This document shows positions 1-9,767 of a stretch of DNA of 64,000 nucleotides, one piece after another. The position numbers and the translations under genes are program-made. This DNA is from Flavobacteriales bacterium UBA7666 (GTDB taxonomy: Bacteria; Bacteroidota; Bacteroidia; Flavobacteriales_D; Crocinitomicaceae), in the NCBI GenBank assembly GCA_002483265.1, contig DLHO01000025.1, positions 124,001-188,000 of the forward strand, in the 5' to 3' direction. Each line of letters begins with the position of its first letter. The stretch's first letter is position 1. The notes beneath the pieces were generated by a model. The model did not search any database. It had not been told where the DNA came from and saw only the letters and a program-made list of their open reading frames with translations.

Positions 1-57
1 CGACAAATATTTCCCAAACAAACCATTAAAACACGCATAACCGCTACTATTTGGGTG

Positions 58-65
58 CAAAGTTA
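58..65 (-). promoter_or_regulatory. Bacteroidota -7 box for a leftward gene outside the window
   Basis: Read on the minus strand this is TAACTTTG, a perfect match to the Bacteroidota -7 consensus TAnnTTTG. About 19 nt upstream lies TTTCG, one base off the usual TTTG -33 element. It would drive a gene that starts left of position 1, divergent from rpoD. The consensus is established for Bacteroides/Flavobacterium sigma; the assignment here is inference. Confidence 0.4.
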
Positions 66-217
66 CTTTTTTAACTTGATTCCGCGAAATCTTCATTGAT
101 TCACACAATTTGTTAGTTTAAACAAACTGTTTATTCATTTAACATTTTTTGATTCCAACGAACACAACTAACTGTATCTTATAATCGTTATATTCATGTA
201 AATCAATAGTAAAGACC

Positions 218-1087
218 ATGAGACAGTTAAAGATTGTAAAGCAAGTTACAAATCGGGAGACAGCCTCTCTCGATAAATACCTTCAGGAAATTGGTCGCGT
301 TGAATTAATTACTGCCGACGAAGAAGTAGAATTAGCTAAACGAATTAAAGCAGGGGATAAGAGGGCGTTGGAACGTTTAACAAAAGCTAATTTGAGATTC
401 GTGGTATCTGTTTCTAAACAGTATCAAAATCAAGGATTATCACTTCCCGATTTAATCAATGAAGGAAATTTAGGTTTGATCAAAGCGGCCGAACGATTTG
501 ATGAAACAAGAGGATTTAAATTCATTTCATACGCAGTATGGTGGATTCGTCAATCAATTTTGCAAGCTCTTGCCGAGCAGGCACGTATTGTACGTCTTCC
601 TCTAAATAAAATTGGAACAATTAATAAAATCAATAGAGCTTACAGCGAGTTGGAACAACTTTATGAGCGCCCACCTTCAGCAGATGAATTGGCTGAATTT
701 TTGGAATGTTCGGTCGAAGATGTTCGTCAATCGTTGGCAAATACAGCAAGACATTTATCAATGGATGCGCCTTTGGTTGATGGAGATGAAAGTTCATCAA
801 GTATGTACGACGTATTGCCGAATGATTCGCTTCCAAGTCCTGAAAATGAATTGACAAAAGAGTCGCTGCGAAAAGAAATTGAACGCTCGCTTTCATCTTT
901 GTCAGGAAGAGAAGGAGACGTGGTGAGACTCTATTATGGATTAAATGGAAAACATCCTCTAACACTTGAAGAGATCGGTGATTTATTCGATCTGACAAGA
1001 GAGAGAGTAAGACAAATAAAAGAAAAAGCGATTCGACGCTTGAAACACACATCCCGAAGCCGGATGCTTAAATCATACCTTGGTTAA
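218..1087 (+). CDS. rpoD: Primary RNA polymerase sigma factor (RpoD/SigA type)
   Basis: 289-residue sigma-70 family protein that directs RNA polymerase to housekeeping promoters. Visible parts: region 1.2 at about residues 17-50, region 2 at about 55-125 with the promoter-melting segment SYAVWWIRQSI, region 3 at about 130-205, and region 4 with the -35-type helix-turn-helix TLEEIGDLFDLTRERVRQI near residue 250. Region 1.1 and the long non-conserved insert of E. coli RpoD are missing, which is normal for the short primary sigma of Bacteroidota (about 290 residues). Start ATG is followed directly by conserved MRQLKI. Its stop codon overlaps the stop of convergent priA. It is the factor expected to read the TAnnTTTG boxes noted elsewhere. 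Confidence 0.95.
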   Translation: MRQLKIVKQVTNRETASLDKYLQEIGRVELITADEEVELAKRIKAGDKRALERLTKANLRFVVSVSKQYQNQGLSLPDLINEGNLGLIKAAERFDETRGFKFISYAVWWIRQSILQALAEQARIVRLPLNKIGTINKINRAYSELEQLYERPPSADELAEFLECSVEDVRQSLANTARHLSMDAPLVDGDESSSSMYDVLPNDSLPSPENELTKESLRKEIERSLSSLSGREGDVVRLYYGLNGKHPLTLEEIGDLFDLTRERVRQIKEKAIRRLKHTSRSRMLKSYLG

Positions 1088-3567
1088 GCGGGATCTACGT
1101 CTGGAATGAGTCGAATAGGTTTGAAATGGGGAACGCTGAAAAATTGATCCGTCAGCTCATGTAAGCGTTCCTTTACTTTCTTTTGTGGAGCTTCGTGCTC
1201 AATTTTTAAAATAATTTCTTTCAAATAAAAGTTCTGGATCCTCGCAATAACCGGGGATTCAGGGCCTAAAACGCGCTCGTGGAATTGTTCCTTCAGTAAT
1301 TTACTGAAATGAAGCGCACCAGCCTCTACCAAATCACGATCCCGGTGCTTTAAGGTAAAACGAATCAATTTATAAAAAGGTGGATAATGGTAATTTCTGC
1401 GTTCAACAATTTCATTGATCGCAAAGGAATCATAATCATGCTCCATTACTTTTTGAATCACCCAATGATCCGGATTCCCTGTTTGAATAATTACCTTGCC
1501 ACGCTTGTTTCTCCTGCCTGATCTACCTGCAACCTGTGTCATTAATTGGAAAGCACGTTCAAATGCCCTGAAATCGGTCTTGTTGAGCATTAAATCTGCA
1601 TCAAGGATTCCAACCAAGCCCACATGATCAAAGTCCAATCCTTTTGCCACCATTTGAGTCCCGATCAGTACATCAATCTCCCTGTTTTCAAAAGCCTGAA
1701 TCAATTCCAGGTGACTATTCTTATTTCTGGTCGTATCCAAGTCCATTCTGCCAATACGTATATCGGGAAGAATTAAAGAAAGATCGTCTTCTATTTTCTC
1801 TGTTCCAAATCCCAGCATCTTCAAACGGTTGCTTCCACACGCCGGACAAGTTCCTATTGGATTTGTGCTGTAACTGCAATGATGGCATTTCAATAAATTG
1901 GAATGCTTGTGATAGTTTAAAGTCGTGTCGCAATTAATACAATTCGGGCTGAAACCACAGATTTCGCATGTCCAGATCGGAGTATAACCTCTCCTGTTTT
2001 GGAAAAGAATGACTTGTTCCTGATTTTTTAACGTTTCAATGATGTTTTCCAGCAAGAACTTTGAAAAATGGCCGTTCAAACTTTTCTGTTTACGCTCTTC
2101 TTTCATGTCTGCACACAAAATCTCGGGAAGCTGGACCTGCGAAAAACGCTCAGTTAGCAATACATGACCATATTTTCCATCACGCGTATTTTGAAAACTC
2201 TCAATGGATGGAGTTGCTGAACCTAATAGTGTTTTGGTTTTGAAATAATGTGCCAAAACAATGGCCATATCCCGTGCATTGTATCTTGGAGACGGATCGT
2301 GTTGTTTGTATGAAGATTCATGTTCTTCATCCACGATGACTAAGCCCAGATCTTGAAATGGCAAAAATATGGAAGATCGCGCTCCAACCACCAATCTGAA
2401 TTGTTTTGGATCGTTTTGAAGCACTTTATTCCAAATTTCTACGCGTTCATTGGAATTGAATTTGGAATGATAAACTCCGATCTTTTCACCAAAGTAAGCA
2501 GACAACCGTTGAATCAATTGAGTTGTAAGTGCAATTTCGGGAACGAGAAATAAGACCTGCTTTCCTTGATCCAGTACTTTTCGAATTAATTCGATGTAGA
2601 TTTCGGTTTTTCCGGATCCTGTAATTCCCTGAAGTAAAACAGTGTCTTTTTCCTGAAAACTGTTTTCAATTTCATTCAGCGCTTTTAATTGTGCCTCGCT
2701 TAATACGGGAAAAGAAAATTTGCTTTGGTCTAAGGAATTGATTCGCGATATTTCGAGACGTTCGGTTCTCAGAACCCCTTGTTTTTCCAAGGTGTTTATT
2801 GCCGATAAAGAACAGCCTTGATCTTCCAGTGATTTCCGAAGAATAGGAGTCACTTCACCATCATGAAAACCTCCCAGTTGAAGTATTTTTAAAAGGACTT
2901 GTTCTTGTTTTTGAGTCGTTTTTTTCTGAGCAAGTTGTTCGAATAGTTCGTTGAGAATGGTATCTGACCGATAATCTTCGTGTAGAACTACAAATAGGCC
3001 TGTTTTAGCAGAGAACTTATTGGAAACTTCTTCCAGTGTCAGTACAATGTTCTTTTCAAGTAAAGTTTTGATAAGAGGCTGGATCGTTTTTATTCCAATA
3101 ATCTCGGAAATTTCCTTCAAATCCAATGTTTCTTTGATCTGCAGGGCTTCAACCACTAAATATTCTCTATCGCTTAATTTTGAACTTTCTCCATCAAACT
3201 CCGGATGAAGGACAATTTTTGTTTCGCTAGCCAATTTGAAGTTTGCAGGAAGTGATGCATTCATTACATCCCCAATAGGAGCCATGTAATATTCAGACAT
3301 CCATTTCCAGAATGAAAATTGTTTTTTGGTGATGATGGGTGTTTCGTCCAGAATGTGTTCAATGTATTTCGCTTGATACAGACGCGGAGCTTCCTGGTGA
3401 ATTTTAGTGATAATTCCGGTATATAACTTTCCCTTTCCGAAAGGAACGATCACCCGAAGGTATTCTTGAATAAAGTCATTCATTTCGAAAGGAACCCGGT
3501 AGGTAAATTCCTGACTTAATGGAATAGGTAAGATGATGTCAACGAAAAGAGTAACACGCTCGCTCAT
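1084..3567 (-). CDS. priA: Primosomal protein N', replication restart helicase PriA
   Basis: 827-residue superfamily 2 DNA helicase that reloads the replisome at stalled forks. The N-terminal 3'-end-binding region is followed by a Walker A motif GITGSGKTE at about residue 314 and a DEEH box (VDEEHESSYKQ) near residue 410. A zinc-binding insert at about 525-570 carries eight cysteines in CxxC pairs (CEICG, CINC, CHHC, CPACG). The helicase C-terminal half contains GTQMVAKGLDF and QVAGRSGR. It is longer than E. coli PriA (732), as is usual in Bacteroidota. Its TAA stop shares bases with the TAA of rpoD, so the two essential genes converge with no room for a terminator. Confidence 0.96.
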   Translation of the reverse strand: MSERVTLFVDIILPIPLSQEFTYRVPFEMNDFIQEYLRVIVPFGKGKLYTGIITKIHQEAPRLYQAKYIEHILDETPIITKKQFSFWKWMSEYYMAPIGDVMNASLPANFKLASETKIVLHPEFDGESSKLSDREYLVVEALQIKETLDLKEISEIIGIKTIQPLIKTLLEKNIVLTLEEVSNKFSAKTGLFVVLHEDYRSDTILNELFEQLAQKKTTQKQEQVLLKILQLGGFHDGEVTPILRKSLEDQGCSLSAINTLEKQGVLRTERLEISRINSLDQSKFSFPVLSEAQLKALNEIENSFQEKDTVLLQGITGSGKTEIYIELIRKVLDQGKQVLFLVPEIALTTQLIQRLSAYFGEKIGVYHSKFNSNERVEIWNKVLQNDPKQFRLVVGARSSIFLPFQDLGLVIVDEEHESSYKQHDPSPRYNARDMAIVLAHYFKTKTLLGSATPSIESFQNTRDGKYGHVLLTERFSQVQLPEILCADMKEERKQKSLNGHFSKFLLENIIETLKNQEQVILFQNRRGYTPIWTCEICGFSPNCINCDTTLNYHKHSNLLKCHHCSYSTNPIGTCPACGSNRLKMLGFGTEKIEDDLSLILPDIRIGRMDLDTTRNKNSHLELIQAFENREIDVLIGTQMVAKGLDFDHVGLVGILDADLMLNKTDFRAFERAFQLMTQVAGRSGRRNKRGKVIIQTGNPDHWVIQKVMEHDYDSFAINEIVERRNYHYPPFYKLIRFTLKHRDRDLVEAGALHFSKLLKEQFHERVLGPESPVIARIQNFYLKEIILKIEHEAPQKKVKERLHELTDQFFSVPHFKPIRLIPDVDPA

Positions 3568-3688
3568 GAAGCAAATTTAATGAACTAAAAGCAAATAAGG
3601 GCTTTTTGCCGGATGTATAAATTGGAGGTAGTGTAATAATTATTTACCAGGGTAGAGGAAGGATAAGTGTACTCTTATCCTGTAAAGC

Positions 3689-3720
3689 AAAAAATCCCGC
3701 TTATCAATTGACAAACGGGA
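3689..3720 (-). terminator. Rho-independent terminator of the DUF4249 gene
   Basis: On the minus strand a stem starting TCCCGTTTG and closing with AAGCGGGA (about 11 bp with two wobble pairs and a short AATT loop) is followed by a run of six T. It lies 26 bp after the stop of the DUF4249 lipoprotein gene. Confidence 0.75.
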
Positions 3721-3745
3721 CTTTCTAAATTTCAGTTTTTATATC

Positions 3746-4912
3746 TTATTGGCAAACCCAAGACTCACCAGCATTAATATCGATCGGATTATCACTACAG
3801 AACAATAATAAACCTGTTATAGGTCCAGAACACAATTCTTTTAGTGATAAATAATCTAAAGCACGTTGGTTAGGTAATGTGGGATTGAATTTCGCTTTAT
3901 CCTGTTTGTTCGTCATTCGGGAACTGAATATTCCGATTACTGGTCCGCCATCTGTTCTGGTCAGGTTGGTAAATGAAGGTTTATTTTGTGCTAATGAAGA
4001 ACTTGGCTGGTTCACTAAAATGTATTTACTCAAATCTTCGGAACCACCAGTCATGATTAAACGAATGGATGTCATTTCGCGCTTAGTAATCGTTGGATCA
4101 TTGGTGCAATTCTGTTTTACCAGATTATAGAATGTTTCTCCACCGGCAGTAAAAGTAGCCGAAGAACCTACGATTTGATCTCCATTCTGCTCACCAACTT
4201 TCCAAATAAATGATTTTTGAACCGGAACACCATTGAAATATTCGTTGAAGAAGAACTGAATGCGTGCATCAACAACTTTTGCATTCCCATTATTTGCTTT
4301 CAAACTAAGGGTATTATACTGCTTAATGCCATTTACTGTTTTGACAAAAGAAAAACTTCCACCAGCTGATGGCTGGGTGATTGCCATTGATCCTACCAGT
4401 TGAGTCTCGCCGTTTACGACAATTTGCCCTCCATTGATAGATGCAGTTAATCTGTAAGTTGCTTCATCTTTTAATGCCACATTTGTGTTTGGATCTCCAA
4501 TAACAGGCGGATTTGCAATGTTGTAAGTTTCCGTTTTGAAATAATATACTTTTTGATTCGGGCTATAGAATGCACCGGGAACCTTGTTGGTTAAAATAGT
4601 ATCTCTTAAGACCCATGTTCTAACTTTTGTAAACACATTGTTCGGAGGCAAGGGTGCCCATTCTTCTACTTTGATATCTACATCCTGAAAATAACTGGAG
4701 TCCTCAATTTGAGCAACTTCCAACGAATTATTTGAACCTCCAAAAGTCCGGGTGATCTTTACATAATGTAAAGAATCGTTTTTATCCAATAATCCAAATA
4801 AAACAGGTGTTTCCACATGATCTCCGGCAAAATCGATATCGTCTTCACAAGAAGCGATAAGTACCAAAGAAGTTAAGATAATGGAGTAAAGTGAAAATTG
4901 GAGAAATTTCAT
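3746..4912 (-). CDS. DUF4249-like secreted lipoprotein
   Basis: 388-residue protein with a type II signal peptide; the lipobox LIASC puts the lipidated cysteine at about residue 23. The early stretch (VLFGLLDKNDSLHYVKITRTFGG) and the later GPITGLLLF end resemble DUF4249 family proteins of Bacteroidota, which are often encoded next to TonB receptors. No receptor adjoins it here: priA lies downstream and the VOC gene upstream on the same strand, 78 bp away. The molecular role is unknown; an accessory surface or periplasmic role in envelope transport is only a guess from the family. The family call rests on pattern recognition without a database search. Confidence 0.65.
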   Translation of the reverse strand: MKFLQFSLYSIILTSLVLIASCEDDIDFAGDHVETPVLFGLLDKNDSLHYVKITRTFGGSNNSLEVAQIEDSSYFQDVDIKVEEWAPLPPNNVFTKVRTWVLRDTILTNKVPGAFYSPNQKVYYFKTETYNIANPPVIGDPNTNVALKDEATYRLTASINGGQIVVNGETQLVGSMAITQPSAGGSFSFVKTVNGIKQYNTLSLKANNGNAKVVDARIQFFFNEYFNGVPVQKSFIWKVGEQNGDQIVGSSATFTAGGETFYNLVKQNCTNDPTITKREMTSIRLIMTGGSEDLSKYILVNQPSSSLAQNKPSFTNLTRTDGGPVIGIFSSRMTNKQDKAKFNPTLPNQRALDYLSLKELCSGPITGLLLFCSDNPIDINAGESWVCQ

Positions 4913-4990
4913 ATGTATACAATTTGTCTCAAAAGTACAATTTTAATTAATAAGATAGAAGGTTTAAAATCAACAGAAGCTACTGTTGAA

Positions 4991-6058
4991 TCAATCCTTT
5001 ACACGATTGAATCTCATTGCTCTAAGCATCCAGTTGGGTAAAAATGCCCCCGGTTTTTTATTCTTCAGATGGATGTACCAGCCCAATTTTTTCATTACCG
5101 GAACCTTATGTGTTTCAACAAACTCAATCCAAGTACCATCCGGATCTTCAATGTAGCTGAATCTTCCACCTGCTTCACCCATATCGAATGTTTTTCCTGA
5201 ATCAACGGTGAAAGGGAAGCCTAATTGTTCGCATTCCTTTTGTAGTTCGTCCATTCCCTGAACATCAAAACACAGGTGAATGAATCCCCAATCTCCCCAA
5301 AAACGATTTTTGAAGATTGATTTTGCATCCGTGCGGTCAACTGCCTGAATTAATTCGATTTGGGTTGGTCCGAGCAATTTTGCGAATGGTCCTTTCCGGT
5401 CTTCCGAATGCTGTAACAAAACTCTTCTGACTTGCTGATTTCCATTTGGAACCTGATTGAACGCATCAAAGGTATCCGTCACATCGTAAACGATTTTGTC
5501 GTAACCCAAGATTGTTTGATAAAGCGGTAATGCTTTTTCAATAGAACTCACACCAATCATGGAACCGGCAACTCCGCCTGTTTTTCCTTCAAATTTCGTA
5601 TCCATGAACCATCCCGATCCTTCTACAATATCGAATAGATTTCCATTGGGATCTTCAACTAAAAAGTGAAAACTCCCATTTGGTAACTGCTGAGGTTCAG
5701 ATAACACTTTAGCACCTTTTTTTACCAGAAATGCATGCGTTGCTTTTACATCTTTGGATTTGATTCGACAGGCATATAACCCGAAATCACCAAGAATAAT
5801 GGGCTCGGTGCTTTTTTCTGTCGGACGAGAAGTAAACTGCCAGATCTCAAACCCTCCTCCACTTTCCATGGAAAGCGCAAGAGTAGCAGTTCTGGAATGA
5901 ATAATTCCGCCGGTATATTTTGTCATCAAAGGGGCTTCAGCTGCTTCTTCAAAAATACGTACGTCTACACCAAAGTGTTCTCGATACCATTTCCAGATTG
6001 ATTGAACGTCGGGAACACCAATTCCCATTTGCTGAATACCACAGATGATTTTTGTCAT
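4991..6058 (-). CDS. Two-domain VOC (glyoxalase/dioxygenase-fold) protein
   Basis: 355 residues from the chosen start at 6058 (MTKIICGIQQMGIG); an in-frame ATG at 6082 would add eight residues (MSGCKKQK) that do not fit the fold. Two vicinal-oxygen-chelate modules are visible: about residues 1-135 (IGVPDV ... HFLVEDPNGNLFDIVEG) and about 150-320 (GVSSIEKALPLYQTILGYDKI ... FSYIEDPDGTWIEFVETHKV). Such proteins bind a divalent metal and act as dioxygenases, isomerases or glyoxalases. The paired layout recalls extradiol or hydroxyphenylpyruvate dioxygenases, but the substrate cannot be read from sequence. No signal peptide, so cytoplasmic. Free-standing gene between two unrelated minus-strand genes. 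Confidence 0.75.
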   Translation of the reverse strand: MTKIICGIQQMGIGVPDVQSIWKWYREHFGVDVRIFEEAAEAPLMTKYTGGIIHSRTATLALSMESGGGFEIWQFTSRPTEKSTEPIILGDFGLYACRIKSKDVKATHAFLVKKGAKVLSEPQQLPNGSFHFLVEDPNGNLFDIVEGSGWFMDTKFEGKTGGVAGSMIGVSSIEKALPLYQTILGYDKIVYDVTDTFDAFNQVPNGNQQVRRVLLQHSEDRKGPFAKLLGPTQIELIQAVDRTDAKSIFKNRFWGDWGFIHLCFDVQGMDELQKECEQLGFPFTVDSGKTFDMGEAGGRFSYIEDPDGTWIEFVETHKVPVMKKLGWYIHLKNKKPGAFLPNWMLRAMRFNRVKD

Positions 6059-6170
6059 TTTTTGCTTTTTGCATCCTGACATTTATCGTCAGAGATTAAA
6101 TTTGATGCGAATTTAATGGTTCTGACTTTACTACGAAACCATTTGTGCCAAATTTAAGTTCAAACCTTTT

Positions 6171-6212
6171 ATCGCGCGATAGCTATCGGGATTCCATTCT
6201 CCATTTTCAATT
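6171..6212. repeat. Small palindrome and dispersed 17-mer
   Basis: Between the patatin and VOC genes, a perfect 12-bp palindrome CGATAGCTATCG lies at 6177-6188. It is followed at 6196-6212 by ATTCTCCATTTTCAATT, a 17-mer that recurs exactly at 49248-49264. Both look like debris of dispersed intergenic repeats; no function is visible. Confidence 0.4.
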
Positions 6213-8499
6213 ATCGGAATGCTCGTTCGTGGAAAATGATAAAACCATAAGTGAATTGGAAAGCCAGAGGACTTTTTTGCTTAGGGAAATAATTCAATGA
6301 TGCCCTAATTGGTCCCAATGGAGAATGATAAATAGCGGATAGGGAAGCTACTTGTGATTCTCCTTTAAACGGTTTGGAATAACCAAATGTTCCATCGTCT
6401 TTTTTGGTAATAGAAATAAATGGCTGGTACCAATATCCATCTACCCGGATATCAATATTCTTCCGAAGTGAGAAGATAATATTCAATCCACCACCAATGT
6501 ATTGCGGCGAACGGTATTCAGAGAAAAAATAGGTTTGCAGATCCGGCAAGGGCTGGAATGCATTCAGATTCAAAAGTGTTGCCGTGTAATTTTTTAATAA
6601 AGAGAGATTTGTAATACTTGCCAATCCATGTAATCCAAAAGAAAAATGCTTTGTACTCAAGGGGAAACTTTGAATTTCACCACGAATATTGAACCAATGG
6701 TGACCGTTTCTATAATCATAATGCTCAAGAGAAGTAGATCCTGCTACACTGTGTTCCTGAGCCCCGCTATAAATTGCTTTGAATTGAGCAAGTGTTCCGG
6801 AAGACGCCCATTGTTTTCGGTTTAAGGAATTATGTTCCAATGTCAGGATCAATGTGTTTCCAAATAAAATGGTTTTGTCAGTTGTGTCTTTATTTGTGAA
6901 ATCGGAATTTTGGTAGTAACGATCCTGCGTTTCAAAATGCCTGTAATCCAAAGCAAATTTAGAGTTGTTGAATAAGGGTAATTTAATTCCAGCTCCTAAA
7001 TATGCTTCATTTTGAACAAGAAAGGATGGTTTTTCGTCATCAAAGAAGGTGGTGAAGCTCTTAAAATAATCCCAGCGGTTAATGACTCCGTAGAAACTTG
7101 CTGAAATAGGGTAATAGGATGGGAAATGTAAATCGACATTTGCTCTTCCCGAATTATAGAATTTTCCAAAATACCCTCCAGCTTGAATGGTACTTGCAAA
7201 ACGATCCAGACGCATGTAATTCAACTGAACGAAACCGGTATTGATAGCACGCGTACTCACAATTCCTCCAAGATCTATTCTGAAGTGCTTTGCTTCGGTA
7301 ACTTTGACGTTTAAGATGTAAGTTGAATCTGCCTTTGCTTCAAGGGTAGGGAACAAGTATTTGATTTGAGGAGTAGCATATGTTCTGAAATAACGGCGTT
7401 TGAAACGCATTCCCGAAATAGTTTCTGCCTTTTTGTTTTTTAGAATGGATTTTCGAACATAGCTTTCATCCAAACCGTACTTATTAATGGTGTTTACTTC
7501 TGAAATAATTAATGGATGAACACTGGCCTTAAATTCGGTTCTGCGTTTGTTCAGTTCTTCCACGGTAACTCTGGAATCGAGCATCTTTTTAATGCTGTCC
7601 ATCATCGCAATGGTAGATTTGTAACCAGCATCAATGGCTTCATCTACATCTTCAAAGTCAAAAGTGCTGATTTTCGATTTTGGTTCAATAATGATCCCGG
7701 ATTCACAAGGGATTTTGAAAGAAGTATGACTTACCAGCATATTTGTGAGCTGACTGATCAAATCGTCTTCTCGTGGTGGAGAAGCATTATATGAAACATT
7801 ACTTCCGATAATGAAATCTACAGGAAAACTGTTATACATGACATCTGAAGGGAAGTTGTTGTAAAGTCCGCCATCAAAGTAGAGAACTCCATTAATTCGG
7901 ATTGGATTTACGTAGAATGGAAAGGTCATAGAAGCTCTGACTGCTTCGTTTAACTGCCCGTTTGAAAAAACCACTCCTTTTTTTGCAACAATATCACTGG
8001 CTACGCAACGGAATGGGACAAACAAACTATCAAAATTATACTGACGTGAAGCTCCACTGGCACTAAACAAACGTAGCATTTCAAAGTCCAATAATTCCGG
8101 GCGAATGAAGTTTGTGGGTAATGATTTACTGAAAATACTGTCTAACGAAAATGGGAAACTGATTCCGGATGCATTTTCATTGTCTTCGCGAAGCAAGAAC
8201 TCATAACGCTGTTCAATTGCCCCCTGAGACATGAGTTGAAACTTGGAACTTATTACGTAATCTTCAATTTCCTGCGGGGAATAACCACTTGCATACATGG
8301 CACCAACTAATGCTCCTGATGAAGTTCCGGTAATGTAATTTATCGGGATATTATTTTCCTCTAATGCTTTAAGGACTCCAATATGAGCAAAACCAGAAGC
8401 ACCACCACCACTCAATACGATTCCAACCCCTTGAGATTGAACGAATAAAGGGAAGACAGTTAGAAATATAATTATAGTTAGTCGCTTTGACAATTGCAT
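6211..8499 (-). CDS. Patatin-like phospholipase with outer-membrane barrel
   Basis: 762 residues from ATG 8499 (MQLSKRLTIIIFLTVF, a Sec signal peptide ending SQG); an in-frame ATG at 8598 only adds lysine-rich residues ahead of that signal, so the shorter start is preferred. The patatin domain follows at about 25-290 with the oxyanion motif GGGASGFAHIG, nucleophile elbow GTSSG (Ser near 59) and catalytic DGG near 207, so the Ser-Asp dyad is intact. A POTRA-like segment and a long C-terminal BamA/Omp85-type barrel end in FTYGFIIFHERAFR. This is the PlpD-like (type Vd) architecture: a phospholipase tethered to or exported through its own barrel. Predicted at the outer membrane. The gene is divergent from the RNA methyltransferase, 119 bp apart. 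Confidence 0.9.
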   Translation of the reverse strand: MQLSKRLTIIIFLTVFPLFVQSQGVGIVLSGGGASGFAHIGVLKALEENNIPINYITGTSSGALVGAMYASGYSPQEIEDYVISSKFQLMSQGAIEQRYEFLLREDNENASGISFPFSLDSIFSKSLPTNFIRPELLDFEMLRLFSASGASRQYNFDSLFVPFRCVASDIVAKKGVVFSNGQLNEAVRASMTFPFYVNPIRINGVLYFDGGLYNNFPSDVMYNSFPVDFIIGSNVSYNASPPREDDLISQLTNMLVSHTSFKIPCESGIIIEPKSKISTFDFEDVDEAIDAGYKSTIAMMDSIKKMLDSRVTVEELNKRRTEFKASVHPLIISEVNTINKYGLDESYVRKSILKNKKAETISGMRFKRRYFRTYATPQIKYLFPTLEAKADSTYILNVKVTEAKHFRIDLGGIVSTRAINTGFVQLNYMRLDRFASTIQAGGYFGKFYNSGRANVDLHFPSYYPISASFYGVINRWDYFKSFTTFFDDEKPSFLVQNEAYLGAGIKLPLFNNSKFALDYRHFETQDRYYQNSDFTNKDTTDKTILFGNTLILTLEHNSLNRKQWASSGTLAQFKAIYSGAQEHSVAGSTSLEHYDYRNGHHWFNIRGEIQSFPLSTKHFSFGLHGLASITNLSLLKNYTATLLNLNAFQPLPDLQTYFFSEYRSPQYIGGGLNIIFSLRKNIDIRVDGYWYQPFISITKKDDGTFGYSKPFKGESQVASLSAIYHSPLGPIRASLNYFPKQKSPLAFQFTYGFIIFHERAFR

Positions 8500-8586
8500 T
8501 AAAATCAAAAGTAATTTTTTTTTATCTAAACGCGTCTTCTTTTGCTTTATTTCTGCGCTATTTAGAAAATCTCTGCGCTTTTGTAG

Positions 8587-8594
8587 TACTTTTG
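8587..8594 (+). promoter_or_regulatory. Candidate -7 promoter box of the RNA methyltransferase gene
   Basis: TACTTTTG matches the Bacteroidota -7 consensus TAnnTTTG and ends 24 bp before the ATG at 8619. No clean TTTG -33 element is seen at the expected spacing (TTTAG at 8561 is the nearest), so support comes from position and the -7 box only. Confidence 0.4.
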
Positions 8595-8618
8595 TCACCT
8601 AATATTTGAATTCGCTTT

Positions 8619-9767
8619 ATGAAAATTGTACTTAAGACATTTTACGGTTTAGAGGATGTACTCGCTGATGAACTAAATGAATTGGGGTTTCCCGATAGTA
8701 CGAAACTGAATAGAGCTGTTCAGATTGAAGGCGACTGGAAAGATGTGTATTTTTTGAATTTACATGTACGCTGTGCTATTTCGGTTTTGGTTGAGTTGCG
8801 CAAATTTGCAGTTAAATCAGAGAAGGATTTGTATACCGAAGCATCGAAAATCAACTGGTCTTCTTTATTCGATGTAAAAAAAACATTTGCAGTAAAAGGA
8901 GCCGTAAATTCAACCATCTTCAATCACTCTCAATTTCCATTTTTGCTCATTAAGGATGCAATTGTAGATCATTTCAGAGATGTAAAAGGTGAAAGACCGG
9001 ATATCAATGTGAAATCTCCACAAGTGGTTATTGATTTATACGTTCGTGAAAATGAAGGTATTATTTCTATCAATACGAGTGGTTTGCCTTTGTTCCAAAG
9101 AGGATATCGTCAATCAACCGGAGATGCTCCGTTGAATGAGGTGGTTGCTGCTGCACTTTTACGCATGAGTGAATGGGATAAGAAAACGACATTGATTGAT
9201 CCGTTTTGTGGTTCCGGAACGATTCTGATAGAAGCGGCATTGCTTGCTGCGGGAATCCCATCCAATATTGAAAGAACACATTATGCGTTCAAGAATATGG
9301 CCAATTTTGATTCTGATCTGTGGGAAGAGATTCATTCCAAAGCCAATAAAGTAGTAAAAGAACTTCCATGTACATTGATTGGTGGAGATATTGATTCTCA
9401 AATGGTCATGAAATCCAAACGAAATCTGCGAGGCTTTTCATTCGGACGATTTGTAGAAGTTCACAATGCTGCATTAGATGAATTCCCATTCCCGGAAGGA
9501 CCTGCTGTTTTGATAACAAATCCTCCGTATGGTGAGCGTTTGGAAACAGATGTGGAAGATCTATACGGAACTTTGGGAAGTATCATGAAACATCAATTGC
9601 TAGGCTATTCTTGCTTTGTAATTTCTTCCAGTGAAGAGGGGTTCAAATACCTGGCTTTAAAACCGGATAAGAAATACAAACTCTTCAACGGAGATTTGGA
9701 ATGTTCTTTCAGAAAGTATACAATCTACGAAGGATCTAAAAAAGGTATTGAGAAATCCGAAGATTAA
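8619..9767 (+). CDS. THUMP-domain class I RNA methyltransferase (RlmL N-half/Trm14 type)
   Basis: 382 residues. The N-terminal ferredoxin-like plus THUMP RNA-binding part covers about residues 1-160. A Rossmann methyltransferase domain carries the insertion motif DPFCGSGTILIEAALLAAGIP at about 193 and the adenine N-methylation motif NPPYGERL at about 300. This is the COG0116 family, which methylates guanine N2 in 23S rRNA (the RlmL half of E. coli RlmKL) or tRNA. It lacks the second (RlmK) methyltransferase domain. The rRNA target is inferred from the family. Cytoplasmic. It converges with the T9SS gene at 9764 with a 4-nt TTAA stop overlap. Confidence 0.92.
   Translation: MKIVLKTFYGLEDVLADELNELGFPDSTKLNRAVQIEGDWKDVYFLNLHVRCAISVLVELRKFAVKSEKDLYTEASKINWSSLFDVKKTFAVKGAVNSTIFNHSQFPFLLIKDAIVDHFRDVKGERPDINVKSPQVVIDLYVRENEGIISINTSGLPLFQRGYRQSTGDAPLNEVVAAALLRMSEWDKKTTLIDPFCGSGTILIEAALLAAGIPSNIERTHYAFKNMANFDSDLWEEIHSKANKVVKELPCTLIGGDIDSQMVMKSKRNLRGFSFGRFVEVHNAALDEFPFPEGPAVLITNPPYGERLETDVEDLYGTLGSIMKHQLLGYSCFVISSSEEGFKYLALKPDKKYKLFNGDLECSFRKYTIYEGSKKGIEKSED

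Noticed and set aside
630..1052. 140-codon minus-strand ORF opposite rpoD
   Set aside because: Antisense shadow of conserved sigma regions 3 and 4.
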